Assembly: GCA_003168265.1 (NCBI GenBank)
Contig: PMSV01000023.1
Location: 446,001-510,000 of the forward strand
Length of the DNA: 64,000 nt
Source: Chitinophagaceae bacterium
GTDB taxonomy: Bacteria; Bacteroidota; Bacteroidia; Chitinophagales; Chitinophagaceae
Direction of reading: 5' to 3'
Every line of letters starts with the position of its first letter. Position 1 is the first letter of the stretch. The translations under genes and the position numbers were made by a program. The notes beneath the pieces were generated by a model that saw only the letters and a program-made list of their open reading frames with translations, was not told where the DNA came from and searched no databases. This document shows positions 10,017 through 18,653 of the stretch, in pieces.

Positions 10017-12143
10017 ATGAAAATATATCCGCAGTCGGCAATCCATCAATTAGAACTGGATAAGATCAAAGAATTGCTGCAGTCTTATTGCAAGACCTCC
10101 TATGCACTTGAAAAAGCCGGGGAACTGCGCATCCACACACGAATAGAATATATATCAAAGGAACTTAACCAGACCCATGAATTCAAACTGGTCATAACCA
10201 CGGGTCTATATTTTCCTAATGACCTTGCATTGAATATCATGAAAGAACTTCGGCTCCTTGGTATTCCCGGTGCAACACTAAAAGCCCCTGATTTCCTGGA
10301 GATCCGAAAATTGGCAGAAAATATAAAGGATATTTTCCGCTGGTTTGAAGCGGAAAGAAAGCTTGCCTACCCGGGCCTTTCCGAAGTCATCAGTCAGACC
10401 CATTATGAGAAGGCAATAATCGATGCAATTGATCGGGTGATCAACGAAAACGGCGAAGTAATAGACAGCGCTTCTGAATCCCTTGCTTCGATCAGGATCA
10501 ACCTTTCCCGCAAACGGAATGAGCTCAGAAGGGCCTTTGTTCGTATTTTGTCCAAACTGGCTAAAGCTGGTTATGTGGCAGAAACGGAGGAGGCCTTCTT
10601 GAACGGAAGGAGGGTAGTTGCGATTTTTGCCGAGAACAAGAGACAGGTTAAAGGAATTCTTCATGGCGAAAGTGATACCAGGAGAACCTCATTTATCGAA
10701 CCTGAAGAAACCATTGGATTAAATAACGATGTTTTCTCCCTTGAACATGAGGAAAACAGGGAAGTGCTTCGCATATTGAGGGAGTTAACAGGAAAATTGT
10801 CTGCCTATTCCTCACTGCTGATCATTTACCACAATATACTGGGGGAATACGATTTCATTTCGGCCAAAGCCAAACTGGCTATCGATATGAGCGCAAACCT
10901 TCCTATGTTAACTGACCGTCCTTTAGTCCGCCTGGAAGAAGCCTACCACCCCCTGCTCTTTCTCTATAATAAGAAGAATCAGAAGCCCACTATTCCAGCC
11001 TGGATTGAATTGAACCAGGAAAAGCGCATTTTACTGATCTCGGGACCAAATGCCGGCGGAAAAACAGTCACCCTCAAAACAGCGGGACTCCTTCAACTCA
11101 TGGTACAAAGCGGCATGCTCATTCCGGTGCACCCCCATAGTGAGCTTGGCATCTTCAAACAATTGATGATCCATATCGGAGATACACAGAGCATCGAATT
11201 TGAATTAAGCACCTATAGTTCCCATCTCATTCACATGAAATATTTCATGGAAAATGCCAATGGACGGACACTTTTTTTTATCGATGAGCTGGGAAGCGGA
11301 AGCGACCCCAACCTGGGCGGCGCTTTTGCAGAAGTGATCCTGGAAGAACTGATTCGAAAACATGCATTTGGCATCGTCACCACCCATTACCTGAACCTCA
11401 AAGTAATGGCCAGTAAGACCCTTGGTATTATGAATGCTGCCATGGCATTCGACGAAAAAAACCTCCAGCCACTGTACAAACTTGTAACAGGAAAACCCGG
11501 CAGTTCCTACACTTTTTCAATTGCCGAACGGATCGGGTTGGAACCTAATCTCATCCAAAAGGCCAAAAACCTTGTAGACGAAGACCATTTTCGCCTTGAC
11601 AAACTGTTGAATCGTACCGAGCAGGATCTGCAATTCATTGACAAGGAGAAAAAAGAGCTGCAAGAAATCATGAAGGAGAATGAGCGGTTAAAAAAAGAAA
11701 TGGAGACGATAATGAACCGGGAACGTCATCAACAGCAGTTAGAATTACATAAGCATCAGAACAAGATTACAGAAGACCGAATTGCCTATCTGAAAGATAT
11801 GGAACGCAAGCTCAAACAAATTCTATTTGATTGGCGGAAATCAGAAGATAAAAATCAGGCGATGAGTCAAATGCAAAATTTGTTATTCAGGCAGAAGGAA
11901 AAACAGGTGAACGAAAAAGTCAAAAAGAAATTTGAGCAGAAATATACCGAGGTGGTAGGGGAAGCAAAGACCGGGGATAAGGTCATGATGAAAAAAAACC
12001 ACCAGGTAGGCTTGCTGAAAGAAATCAGGGGCAAAAAAGCCATTGTTCAAATCGGCCTCCTTCCGATCACTGTGGATCTTACAGATCTGACTGTGGTGAG
12101 AGACAAACCTGGTGAAGAAAAGAAGGAAAGAGAGAATAATTGA
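10017..12143 (+). CDS. MutS2-family DNA-binding ATPase without a visible Smr domain
   Basis: MutS2 proteins are MutS-like ATPases that lack the mismatch-recognition domain and act in recombination control or on stalled ribosomes. The 708-residue protein has the MutS core: a helical lever region (residues 1-320), Walker A in SGPNAGGKTVTLKTAG (about 344-352), Walker B in TLFFIDELGSGSDP and the following THY switch. A charged coiled coil occupies about residues 525-640, followed by a small KOW-like beta segment (KTGDKVMMKKNHQVGLLKEI). The family often ends in an Smr nuclease domain; this one stops at residue 708, and I could not find an Smr-like continuation in any forward frame downstream. That makes it a natural short form or an old truncation, so I leave the symbol empty. 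Confidence 0.88.
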   Translation: MKIYPQSAIHQLELDKIKELLQSYCKTSYALEKAGELRIHTRIEYISKELNQTHEFKLVITTGLYFPNDLALNIMKELRLLGIPGATLKAPDFLEIRKLAENIKDIFRWFEAERKLAYPGLSEVISQTHYEKAIIDAIDRVINENGEVIDSASESLASIRINLSRKRNELRRAFVRILSKLAKAGYVAETEEAFLNGRRVVAIFAENKRQVKGILHGESDTRRTSFIEPEETIGLNNDVFSLEHEENREVLRILRELTGKLSAYSSLLIIYHNILGEYDFISAKAKLAIDMSANLPMLTDRPLVRLEEAYHPLLFLYNKKNQKPTIPAWIELNQEKRILLISGPNAGGKTVTLKTAGLLQLMVQSGMLIPVHPHSELGIFKQLMIHIGDTQSIEFELSTYSSHLIHMKYFMENANGRTLFFIDELGSGSDPNLGGAFAEVILEELIRKHAFGIVTTHYLNLKVMASKTLGIMNAAMAFDEKNLQPLYKLVTGKPGSSYTFSIAERIGLEPNLIQKAKNLVDEDHFRLDKLLNRTEQDLQFIDKEKKELQEIMKENERLKKEMETIMNRERHQQQLELHKHQNKITEDRIAYLKDMERKLKQILFDWRKSEDKNQAMSQMQNLLFRQKEKQVNEKVKKKFEQKYTEVVGEAKTGDKVMMKKNHQVGLLKEIRGKKAIVQIGLLPITVDLTDLTVVRDKPGEEKKERENN

Positions 12144-12537
12144 AACGGGCCGGGATTTTACCATTTCTACAATTACTTGCAAATCTTTCGAAGTCTTCTC
12201 CTCCTGAACTCACGATAACTTTTGCATGGTAGCCTTCTGATTTTCCGATATGGTGAAAAACCTTAATCTGTACAGTTACAGCGGATTTTCGGAATGGACG
12301 ATGTTTGTGGAGATGGTCCGTATAAGGGGCAGCAACTGCAGTCATAATTTCAACGGGAAACTTTCTCGTGAAAAGCCCTGGGAATTGCCTGCATCAGCCT
12401 GGCTATGAACAAGAAATTAACATGGTATATAGTTTCCCTTAACGTATGTTAAGGGCTTGCAATTGAATAAATAGCCTTTGTTTTGACTGCAATTATGTTT
12501 AATTTTAAAGGTGAATTAGAAACTTCTTACTCTAAAA
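12144..12537 (+). other. 394-bp intergenic region
   Basis: No convincing gene lies between the MutS2-type gene and the Gly-rich gene. It contains a perfect hairpin at 12436-12455 and an unassigned minus-strand reading frame (12079-12345) whose predicted peptide has a protein-like middle (KVFHHIGKSEGYHAKVIVSS) but matches nothing I recognise. I do not call that frame a gene. Confidence 0.5.
12436..12455. repeat. Perfect inverted repeat upstream of the Gly/Tyr-rich gene
   Basis: CCCTTAAC, four-base loop GTAT, GTTAAGGG. It is about 80 bp upstream of the start at 12538 and is not followed by a T-tract, so it looks more like an operator or an mRNA leader hairpin than a terminator. Function is inference. 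Confidence 0.5.
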
Positions 12538-13203
12538 ATGAAAGCGATGAAAAAGATTGTAATTCTGATGGTGGTGTTCATTATGGTTTGCTCGGTCGGT
12601 TTTGCACAACGCGGCGGAAGAGGTGGGGGCGGTGGCCGTAGTGGTGGCGCCGGACTCAGCAGAGGGATTGGTGCAGGCAGGGGAGTAGCAGGATATCGCG
12701 GTGTTGCAGGATATCGCGGTGTGGCAGCCTATCACGGCGCATATGGAGTCGGTTACAGGGGAGGATATTATTATGGCGGATACCGTGGCTACGGCTATGG
12801 GGGATGGCCCTATTACGGTTATGGCCTCGGCTTCGGATGGCCCTGGTATTATGGTTATGGTTATCCATACTATAATCCCTACTACGGAAACCCATATTAT
12901 GATTATGGTTATGCAGATCCCGGTTATTATAACCAGGATACACCTCCTCCTTCCGGATCCGGCGGCGGAGCGCCACCTCCAAACAGTAATGAAGGAGGTA
13001 GCAGACCCCCCATGGATAATTCTTATAACGAGAAGGAAAATGGTGGTTATTATAACAATGATACAATCTATACCAGGAGGCCTTCGACGATCAGCACTCC
13101 CAGGACAGATGGACAGGGAAGAATCTGGGTTGAAGCGCATTGGAAGCACACTGACGAAGGATGGGTATGGATCGAAGGGTATTGGAAAAGACCGAATCAA
13201 TAA
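12538..13203 (+). CDS. Secreted Gly/Tyr-rich protein with C-terminal WxxGxW repeat
   Basis: Residues 1-24 form a signal peptide ending VGFAQ. The mature protein starts with an Arg/Gly tract (RGGRGGGGGRSGG), continues through VAGYRG repeats and a long Gly/Tyr/Pro-rich low-complexity stretch (about 60-140), then a Pro/Ser/Asn linker. The last 35 residues carry WVEAHW and WIEGYW, the second a perfect WxxGxW motif as in the small YXWGXW/WXXGXW repeat proteins. These proteins are exported, but their role is unknown; a structural or surface-coat function is a guess. Its in-frame start ATGAAAGCG is followed closely by a second ATG (MKKIVILM), also usable. A strong terminator follows, so it is probably a single-gene transcript. 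Antisense frames over it are artefacts of its composition. Confidence 0.85.
   Translation: MKAMKKIVILMVVFIMVCSVGFAQRGGRGGGGGRSGGAGLSRGIGAGRGVAGYRGVAGYRGVAAYHGAYGVGYRGGYYYGGYRGYGYGGWPYYGYGLGFGWPWYYGYGYPYYNPYYGNPYYDYGYADPGYYNQDTPPPSGSGGGAPPPNSNEGGSRPPMDNSYNEKENGGYYNNDTIYTRRPSTISTPRTDGQGRIWVEAHWKHTDEGWVWIEGYWKRPNQ
12685..12738 (+). repeat. Three tandem 18-bp units coding VAGYRG / VAAYHG
   Basis: Units start at 12685, 12703 and 12721; the first two differ by a single base and the third is more diverged. They encode VAGYRG, VAGYRG and VAAYHG in the Gly-rich secreted protein, which suggests recent slippage or unequal-exchange growth of this section. Confidence 0.85.
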
Positions 13204-13225
13204 GAATCTTAATGAATTCAGTAAG

Positions 13226-13256
13226 GCCGTCTCTTTTAAAGAGACGGCTTTTTATT
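13226..13256 (+). terminator. Rho-independent terminator
   Basis: An 8-bp GC-rich stem GCCGTCTC / GAGACGGC with a seven-base loop is followed by TTTTTATTT, 22 bp after the stop of the Gly/Tyr-rich gene. This is the clearest terminator in the window on the plus strand. Confidence 0.9.
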
Positions 13257-13292
13257 TATACTAATTGTAAGAGCTTGGCATTCTTTCCTGCT

Positions 13293-13301
13293 TAAATTTG
13301 C
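13293..13301 (+). promoter_or_regulatory. Probable -7 element of the glmS promoter
   Basis: TAAATTTGC fits the Bacteroidota -7 consensus TAnnTTTG and sits 39 bp before the glmS ATG. No TTTG is found at the ideal spacing; the nearest TTG (13275-13277) leaves only 15 bp. Confidence 0.4.
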
Positions 13302-13338
13302 AGATCTCTGATAAGGATATTACCAAACCCAGAATATT

Positions 13339-15174
13339 ATGTGCGGCATTGTTGCTTATATCGGTCACAGGGAAGCCTATCCCGTTATTCTAAAAGGCCT
13401 GAAAAGACTTGAATACCGGGGTTATGACAGTGCAGGTGTTGCCCTCTTGAATGATGGGTTGAAAGTTTTTAAGAAGAAGGGTATGGTTGCAGACCTGGAA
13501 GAAAGCCTGATCGGGGAAAACCTCCATGCCCATTCGGGGATCGGCCATACCCGTTGGGCAACACATGGTGAACCATCGGACAGAAATGCTCATCCGCACC
13601 AATCCTCAAACGGAAAACTCGCGATGATTCATAATGGAATCATCGAAAATTATACACAACTAAAAAACGAGCTGCAAAAAAAAGGTTACCAGTTCAAAAG
13701 CGATACCGATACGGAAGTACTATTGAATTTTATTGAAGATATTCAGAAAAACAATCAGTGCGGATTGGAAGAGGCTGTTCGGATTGCTCTGAAAAGAGTA
13801 GTAGGCGCCTATGTCATCGTGCTTATCGACCAGGACCATCCCGATACCCTTATTGCAGCCCGAAAAGGGAGTCCGCTGGTGATCGGTGTAGGAAAAGGAG
13901 AACATTTTCTGGCTTCGGACGCATCTCCTATCATAGAATATACCAAAGAAGTGGTTTATGTCAATGACTACGAATTAGCGATACTCAAGCCTGACGAGTT
14001 GATCCTGAAAAACCTGGGCAATGAAAAGATCACGCCATTCATCCAGAAACTGGACCTTGAACTTGCAGCTATCGAAAAAGGCGGCTATGACCATTTTATG
14101 CTTAAGGAGATCTTTGAGCAGCCTGACACGATATTTGACTGCTTGCGTGGCAGGTTGGACATCCATAAAGGAACAATCACGATGGCCGGCGTCCAAAACC
14201 ATATGGAAAAACTTATGCATGCAAACCGTATCATCATAGTGGCTTGCGGAACCAGTTGGCATGCCGGTCTCATAGCCGAATATGTCTTTGAAGAACTTTG
14301 CAGGGTCCCGGTTGAAGTGGAATATGCTTCCGAATTCAGGTACAGGAATCCCGTTATCCGTCAGGGAGATGTCATCATCGCAATTTCTCAAAGCGGGGAA
14401 ACCGCTGATACCATCGTGGCTATTGAAAAAGCCAGGGAACAGGGCGCCTTCATTTTCGGAGTAGTCAATGTAGTCGGGTCTTCCATTGCCCGGATTTCGG
14501 ATGCAGGAGCCTATACACATGCAGGTCCCGAGATTGGAGTGGCAAGTACCAAAGCTTTTACGGCTCAATTGGCGGTACTCACGATGATTGCTCTGAAAAT
14601 TGCCAAAGAGAAAAAAACTATCAGTGAAGAAAGATATCTGCAGCTTTTAAATGAAATGCACGAGATCCCTGAGAAACTCAGAGAGATACTGCCCTTAAAC
14701 GAGCAAATACGGGCATTGGCAGAAAAACACAAGGACGCAAAAGACGCTTTGTATTTAGGAAGGGGCTATAATTTTCCGGTGGCACTGGAAGGGGCGCTCA
14801 AACTCAAGGAAATCTCTTATATCCATGCCGAAGGTTATGCTGCCGCTGAAATGAAACATGGACCCATTGCGCTGGTGGATGAACAACTTCCAGTTGTATT
14901 CGTGGCTACACGGGATTCTTACCACGAAAAGATCATCAGCAATATCCAGGAAATCAAGGCCCGAAAGGGTAAGATTATCGCAGTGATCAGCGAAGGGGAC
15001 GAGGTCATACCCATGATGGCCCCCGATATTATGAGGGTGCCAAACGCAGATGAATTGGTTGCTCCTATGCTCAGTGTGATCCCTCTTCAGCTATTTGCCT
15101 ACCATATCGGGGTAGCGAAGGGCTATAATGTGGATAAGCCCAGAAACCTTGCCAAAAGTGTAACTGTTGAATAA
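13339..15174 (+). CDS. glmS: Glutamine--fructose-6-phosphate aminotransferase (isomerizing)
   Basis: GlmS makes glucosamine-6-phosphate from fructose-6-phosphate and glutamine, the first committed step to UDP-GlcNAc for peptidoglycan and lipid A. The 611-residue length is standard. The N-terminal glutaminase begins with the catalytic cysteine (MCGIVAYIG) and carries HTRWATHG. Two SIS sugar-isomerase domains follow, with CGTSWHAGLIAEY and SQSGETADT, and the C-terminus LAKSVTVE is typical. No ribozyme-like leader was recognised upstream, where the 5' region is short. It stands alone between a terminator and the convergent lspA. Confidence 0.98.
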   Translation: MCGIVAYIGHREAYPVILKGLKRLEYRGYDSAGVALLNDGLKVFKKKGMVADLEESLIGENLHAHSGIGHTRWATHGEPSDRNAHPHQSSNGKLAMIHNGIIENYTQLKNELQKKGYQFKSDTDTEVLLNFIEDIQKNNQCGLEEAVRIALKRVVGAYVIVLIDQDHPDTLIAARKGSPLVIGVGKGEHFLASDASPIIEYTKEVVYVNDYELAILKPDELILKNLGNEKITPFIQKLDLELAAIEKGGYDHFMLKEIFEQPDTIFDCLRGRLDIHKGTITMAGVQNHMEKLMHANRIIIVACGTSWHAGLIAEYVFEELCRVPVEVEYASEFRYRNPVIRQGDVIIAISQSGETADTIVAIEKAREQGAFIFGVVNVVGSSIARISDAGAYTHAGPEIGVASTKAFTAQLAVLTMIALKIAKEKKTISEERYLQLLNEMHEIPEKLREILPLNEQIRALAEKHKDAKDALYLGRGYNFPVALEGALKLKEISYIHAEGYAAAEMKHGPIALVDEQLPVVFVATRDSYHEKIISNIQEIKARKGKIIAVISEGDEVIPMMAPDIMRVPNADELVAPMLSVIPLQLFAYHIGVAKGYNVDKPRNLAKSVTVE

Positions 15175-15190
15175 TTCTTTCCCTCAGAGA

Positions 15191-15706
15191 TCATTTAACC
15201 TCATGAACCGGCTGCTGGGACATTTTTTTGAAAGTTGATTGCAAAATGATTATAATCGCCCCGGTAGTGATGGATAAATCAGCCATATTGAATACTCCGG
15301 TATGGAGGACCCCGAAATGCAGGTAAAGAAAATCAGTTACGGACCCATAAGCTATGCGGTCAAAAATATTACCGATCCCGCCTCCGATTATGAAACATAT
15401 TGCGATAAGGGAACTGATATTAATACTCTCCTTTTTTAGCACATAAAAGAGCGCAAATACCAGGGCAATGATCGGAAGCACTGATAACAATATATTTTTT
15501 ACGGAATGAGAGAGGGAATCCCCGAAACTCAGAAAGGCACCGGAATTTTCAACCCTCATCAGGGTCAGGTGATTGCTCAGCATTTCAATTACATCGGATT
15601 CATTCAGCTTCGTGCGAACAATTTTTTTTGAAACCTGGTCGCAACTGACATTCGCCAGTACAAGTAATAAAACGATAATGATACGGGTTACCCGATTGGT
15701 TCTCAT
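15191..15706 (-). CDS. lspA: Lipoprotein signal peptidase (signal peptidase II)
   Basis: LspA is an inner-membrane aspartyl protease that cuts the signal peptide from prolipoproteins after lipid attachment. Four membrane segments can be drawn in its 171 residues. The catalytic pair is present as Asp in SVTDFLYLHFG and Asp in FNMADLSI, and the conserved NIFDR motif lies between the third and fourth helices. It is 24 bp downstream of the permease gene on the same strand and may share its transcript; it converges with glmS with a 16-bp gap. Confidence 0.96.
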   Translation of the reverse strand: MRTNRVTRIIIVLLLVLANVSCDQVSKKIVRTKLNESDVIEMLSNHLTLMRVENSGAFLSFGDSLSHSVKNILLSVLPIIALVFALFYVLKKESINISSLIAICFIIGGGIGNIFDRIAYGSVTDFLYLHFGVLHTGVFNMADLSITTGAIIIILQSTFKKMSQQPVHEVK

Positions 15707-15730
15707 GTGAACGTTTAGACTGTAAAAATA

Positions 15731-17407
15731 TTAATTATTCGTCACTAGCTTGCTTTTCCGATAGCCATAGAAAAAGTAAATCATCAATCCGAAGGCCATC
15801 CATCCAAAAAAGACCATCCAGCTCTTTGCCGGAATCTCGATCATCAGGTACAGGCAGCAAAGCGCCCCAAGCACGGGGATCAACGAATATTTTCTGATAA
15901 AACTTAATATGGCGACTAAAACTGAAATCGCAATAAAAACCAGGAACAGGATCTCCTGGTAGTTTTCGGAATGGATATTACTCAAGCCATCCGATAACCT
16001 TTGTCTGAAAATAAAGATAAAACAGACTACAAGTACCGGCACAATAAAAGTTCCATTGATATAGGGAATTTTAAATTTGCCCGGTTGCTTTTCCATCCTG
16101 GGCAAGTACAACACTCCGAAGCATACCAACACGAAGGCAAACAATGTACCGATGCTGGTCAGATCAGTCATTAGTTTATCATCGACAAAAAGCACGGGTG
16201 TTCCGACCAGTAAACCCGTCATCAATGTCGCGAAAGCTGGAGTTTGAAATCTCGGGCTGAGTTTGCTGAACCTTTTTGGCAGCAAACCATCCCGGCTCAT
16301 GCTCATCCATATCCTGGGTTGCCCGATCTGAAAGACCAATAGAACACTGGTGGAAGCCACGACCGCGCTGATGGAAATAATAAATCCGATCTTATGCATA
16401 TTGATCTTGTCAAAAACATAGGCTAGCGGGTCCGTTACTCCATTGAACTCTTTGTAATTCACCAGACCCGTAATGACTAAAGCTGTCACGATATAAATCA
16501 CTGTACAGATCAGCAGTGAATAGATCATCCCTTTGGGGAGATCCCTCTGGGCATTCTTGCATTCTTCAGCGGTAGTGGAAATCGCGTCGAAACCTATATA
16601 TGCAAAAAACACAGAAGATACACTTTGCAGGACGCCACCCATACCCTCTGGCAGAAAGGGAGACCAGTTGGAAAAGGTCTTTTTAGAAAATATCAGCCAA
16701 AAGCCGAGCACGGCAATGAATACCAAAACGACGATCTTGAGTCCCACCATGAAGTTTGCGCTCTTTCGGCTTTCATTGATCCCGACATAGGCAAGAAGGG
16801 TTATCAATCCTACGATCATAAAAGCAGGCAGGTTGATGATGCATTTAAATCCCAGGATTTCCGGTGCATTTGCAAATATCAGATTGGCCACCGGCCGGCC
16901 GGCTTTAAGCGCATCTTCATAGGCCATTTTCGCGGTTTGGTATCCTATGGTCAGCCAATCGGGAAGATGGATACCGACCGTTTTGAGGATATTATTAAAA
17001 TAAGCGCTCCATGAAATGGCTACCACTACATTTCCAATGGCATATTCCAGGATCAGTGCCCATCCTATAATCCAGGCAATCACCTCCCCGAATGTCACAT
17101 AAGAATAAGTGTAGGCGCTGCCGGAAACCGGTACGCGGCTGGCGAATTCCGCATAACAAAGCGCTGTAAAGCCACAGGTAATGGCCGTGATCATGAACAG
17201 AAAGATCACGCCTGGCCCTCCGTGATATGCAGCGGTTCCGATTGTGGAAAATATACCGGCGCCAATTACCGCCGCCACACCCATCATGGTCAGGTCCCGG
17301 ACCCCCAATACTTTTTTCATGCTATGACCATGAGTATCGCCCAGTCCGGACTCAGCATCCGCTATAATTTTTGAAAGGGATTTTTTCCTAAATAGCGAAC
17401 TTGGCAT
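15731..17407 (-). CDS. APC-family amino acid permease (cationic amino acid transporter-like)
   Basis: A 558-residue inner-membrane transporter with 12 to 14 hydrophobic segments. The first helix has the substrate-binding APC signature GVAAVIGAGIFSTIGTAA, and YAEFASRVPVSGSAYTYSYV with GEVIAWIIGWALILEY are typical of the CAT/YfnA-like branch, which usually takes up basic or branched-chain amino acids. Substrate cannot be fixed from sequence. The ATG at 17407 is followed by a roughly 30-residue cytoplasmic leader. Probably the first gene of a pair with lspA. Confidence 0.88.
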   Translation of the reverse strand: MPSSLFRKKSLSKIIADAESGLGDTHGHSMKKVLGVRDLTMMGVAAVIGAGIFSTIGTAAYHGGPGVIFLFMITAITCGFTALCYAEFASRVPVSGSAYTYSYVTFGEVIAWIIGWALILEYAIGNVVVAISWSAYFNNILKTVGIHLPDWLTIGYQTAKMAYEDALKAGRPVANLIFANAPEILGFKCIINLPAFMIVGLITLLAYVGINESRKSANFMVGLKIVVLVFIAVLGFWLIFSKKTFSNWSPFLPEGMGGVLQSVSSVFFAYIGFDAISTTAEECKNAQRDLPKGMIYSLLICTVIYIVTALVITGLVNYKEFNGVTDPLAYVFDKINMHKIGFIISISAVVASTSVLLVFQIGQPRIWMSMSRDGLLPKRFSKLSPRFQTPAFATLMTGLLVGTPVLFVDDKLMTDLTSIGTLFAFVLVCFGVLYLPRMEKQPGKFKIPYINGTFIVPVLVVCFIFIFRQRLSDGLSNIHSENYQEILFLVFIAISVLVAILSFIRKYSLIPVLGALCCLYLMIEIPAKSWMVFFGWMAFGLMIYFFYGYRKSKLVTNN

Positions 17408-17492
17408 GATGCTCGGGTTTAGGAAGGGAAATTAGGGAAAATATGATAAAGATCGGAACAACCCCAATTCTAAAAATCCAATTCATTTCACA

Positions 17493-18509
17493 TCATAAAC
17501 CTTTTCCTGGCAAAGCTGCCCTTTTTTCAATCAACTCCTTCCAGTTAGTGAGTATGATCCCTTCATGTTCTAATGCCTTTTTGAATGCGGGATCCATCAT
17601 AGCCAGAAGATCGCCCTTTCGCGACGGACCTGAACTGGAGATTTGAGAAAATACCGGAGTGGTTGCCGTGCAATGCATAATCATCATCGTCAACCCTGGC
17701 CTAAGTGATTTCAATGCCTCAATGTATTTTTCGGTTTTGAATTGCTGAAGTTTAGCATCATCGTTTTGAATGTCATCCGGTATTTTCCAATCATAACTTG
17801 TATTATGCAGGTCATCCAGTACAGGTAACCCTGAGTCCCAAAGCATTTTTCCCAGTTTTCTGATCTGACTGATTGCCTCCGGCGGAAAATGCTCCTGTTC
17901 TTCGATTAAAAAATCATGCCCTCCCGGCAACATTACCGGAATATGGTTCTCAATACCGATCTGAATATAACGTTCCAAATAGCCTTCGTTGGCATAAATC
18001 GTGCCCATATGCGTATCCAGGTGTGTGGGCTCAAATCCCATGCTACGGGCACGATCCAGTTGGGCGCGCATTTCCTTTTCGACCTCATCGGCGCTTGCAT
18101 GGAGGGCGGTCTCCTGCACCGTAGGCCACATCGCTCCCTCCTTGTCTACCAGTCCGGGTACGGTCAATTTACCGGCCAGGGGACCCCAGCGGTATTCCTT
18201 CCATTCACTTGTCAAGGTCAGGTGAAGACCGGCATCTATACCGGGGTTTTGCTTAAGCCAGTGCACAAAAGCGGGAACCCAGGGACATGGCATCATAACA
18301 CTGCAACTGGTTGCCGCTCCCTTCGTCAGGGCCAGTTCCCCTCCTTCATTCGAATCGAAGCTCATCCCCATATCATCCACGTGGAGAATCAGAACCCGGG
18401 CTGCTTTGGGAAAACCCAGTTTCTCAGCATAGGTCATTGAATCAGTCTGGGCGGCCGGCCTGAATCCGGCAAGACTTAAAATGCCCAGGCAAAAATATTT
18501 TTTCAGCAT
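17493..18509 (-). CDS. Secreted ChbG/HpnK (YdjC)-family deacetylase
   Basis: Enzymes of this fold remove acetyl groups from sugars such as chitooligosaccharides or hopanoid-linked GlcNAc using a metal bound by Asp and two His. The metal motif is visible as LHVDDMGMS (about residues 42-50) and THLDTHMGTIY (about 162-172), with GLHLTLTSEW between. A signal peptide (MLKKYFCLGILSLAGFRPAAQ) sends it to the periplasm or outside, unlike the cytoplasmic E. coli ChbG. The preferred substrate is unknown; a released glycan from biomass or cell wall is a reasonable guess. Confidence 0.82.
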   Translation of the reverse strand: MLKKYFCLGILSLAGFRPAAQTDSMTYAEKLGFPKAARVLILHVDDMGMSFDSNEGGELALTKGAATSCSVMMPCPWVPAFVHWLKQNPGIDAGLHLTLTSEWKEYRWGPLAGKLTVPGLVDKEGAMWPTVQETALHASADEVEKEMRAQLDRARSMGFEPTHLDTHMGTIYANEGYLERYIQIGIENHIPVMLPGGHDFLIEEQEHFPPEAISQIRKLGKMLWDSGLPVLDDLHNTSYDWKIPDDIQNDDAKLQQFKTEKYIEALKSLRPGLTMMIMHCTATTPVFSQISSSGPSRKGDLLAMMDPAFKKALEHEGIILTNWKELIEKRAALPGKGL

Positions 18510-18653
18510 GGCAGATTAATTGTTTAAAAAAAATTCAAAGGATCTTTGCCGAAAGTTCTTTCTATTTATTCAAATTGTAGGATTGGGGCCAAAAAGAACT
18601 AAAAAAAAGCCTGAACCTTAGCTAATCGATTCGCCCAATCCTCAATATTCTTT

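Noticed and set aside
12144-12430. A frameshifted Smr domain after the MutS2-type gene
   Set aside because: Translating the forward frames gave no LDLRG- or HGKG-like sequence.
12532-13200. Long minus-strand frame (222 codons) over the Gly/Tyr-rich gene
   Set aside because: It mirrors the repetitive codons of the plus-strand gene and gives an Ile/Ser/Thr run without any protein character.
13975-14568. Minus-strand frame of 197 codons inside glmS
   Set aside because: Shadow of a strongly conserved gene; no family features and no start context.
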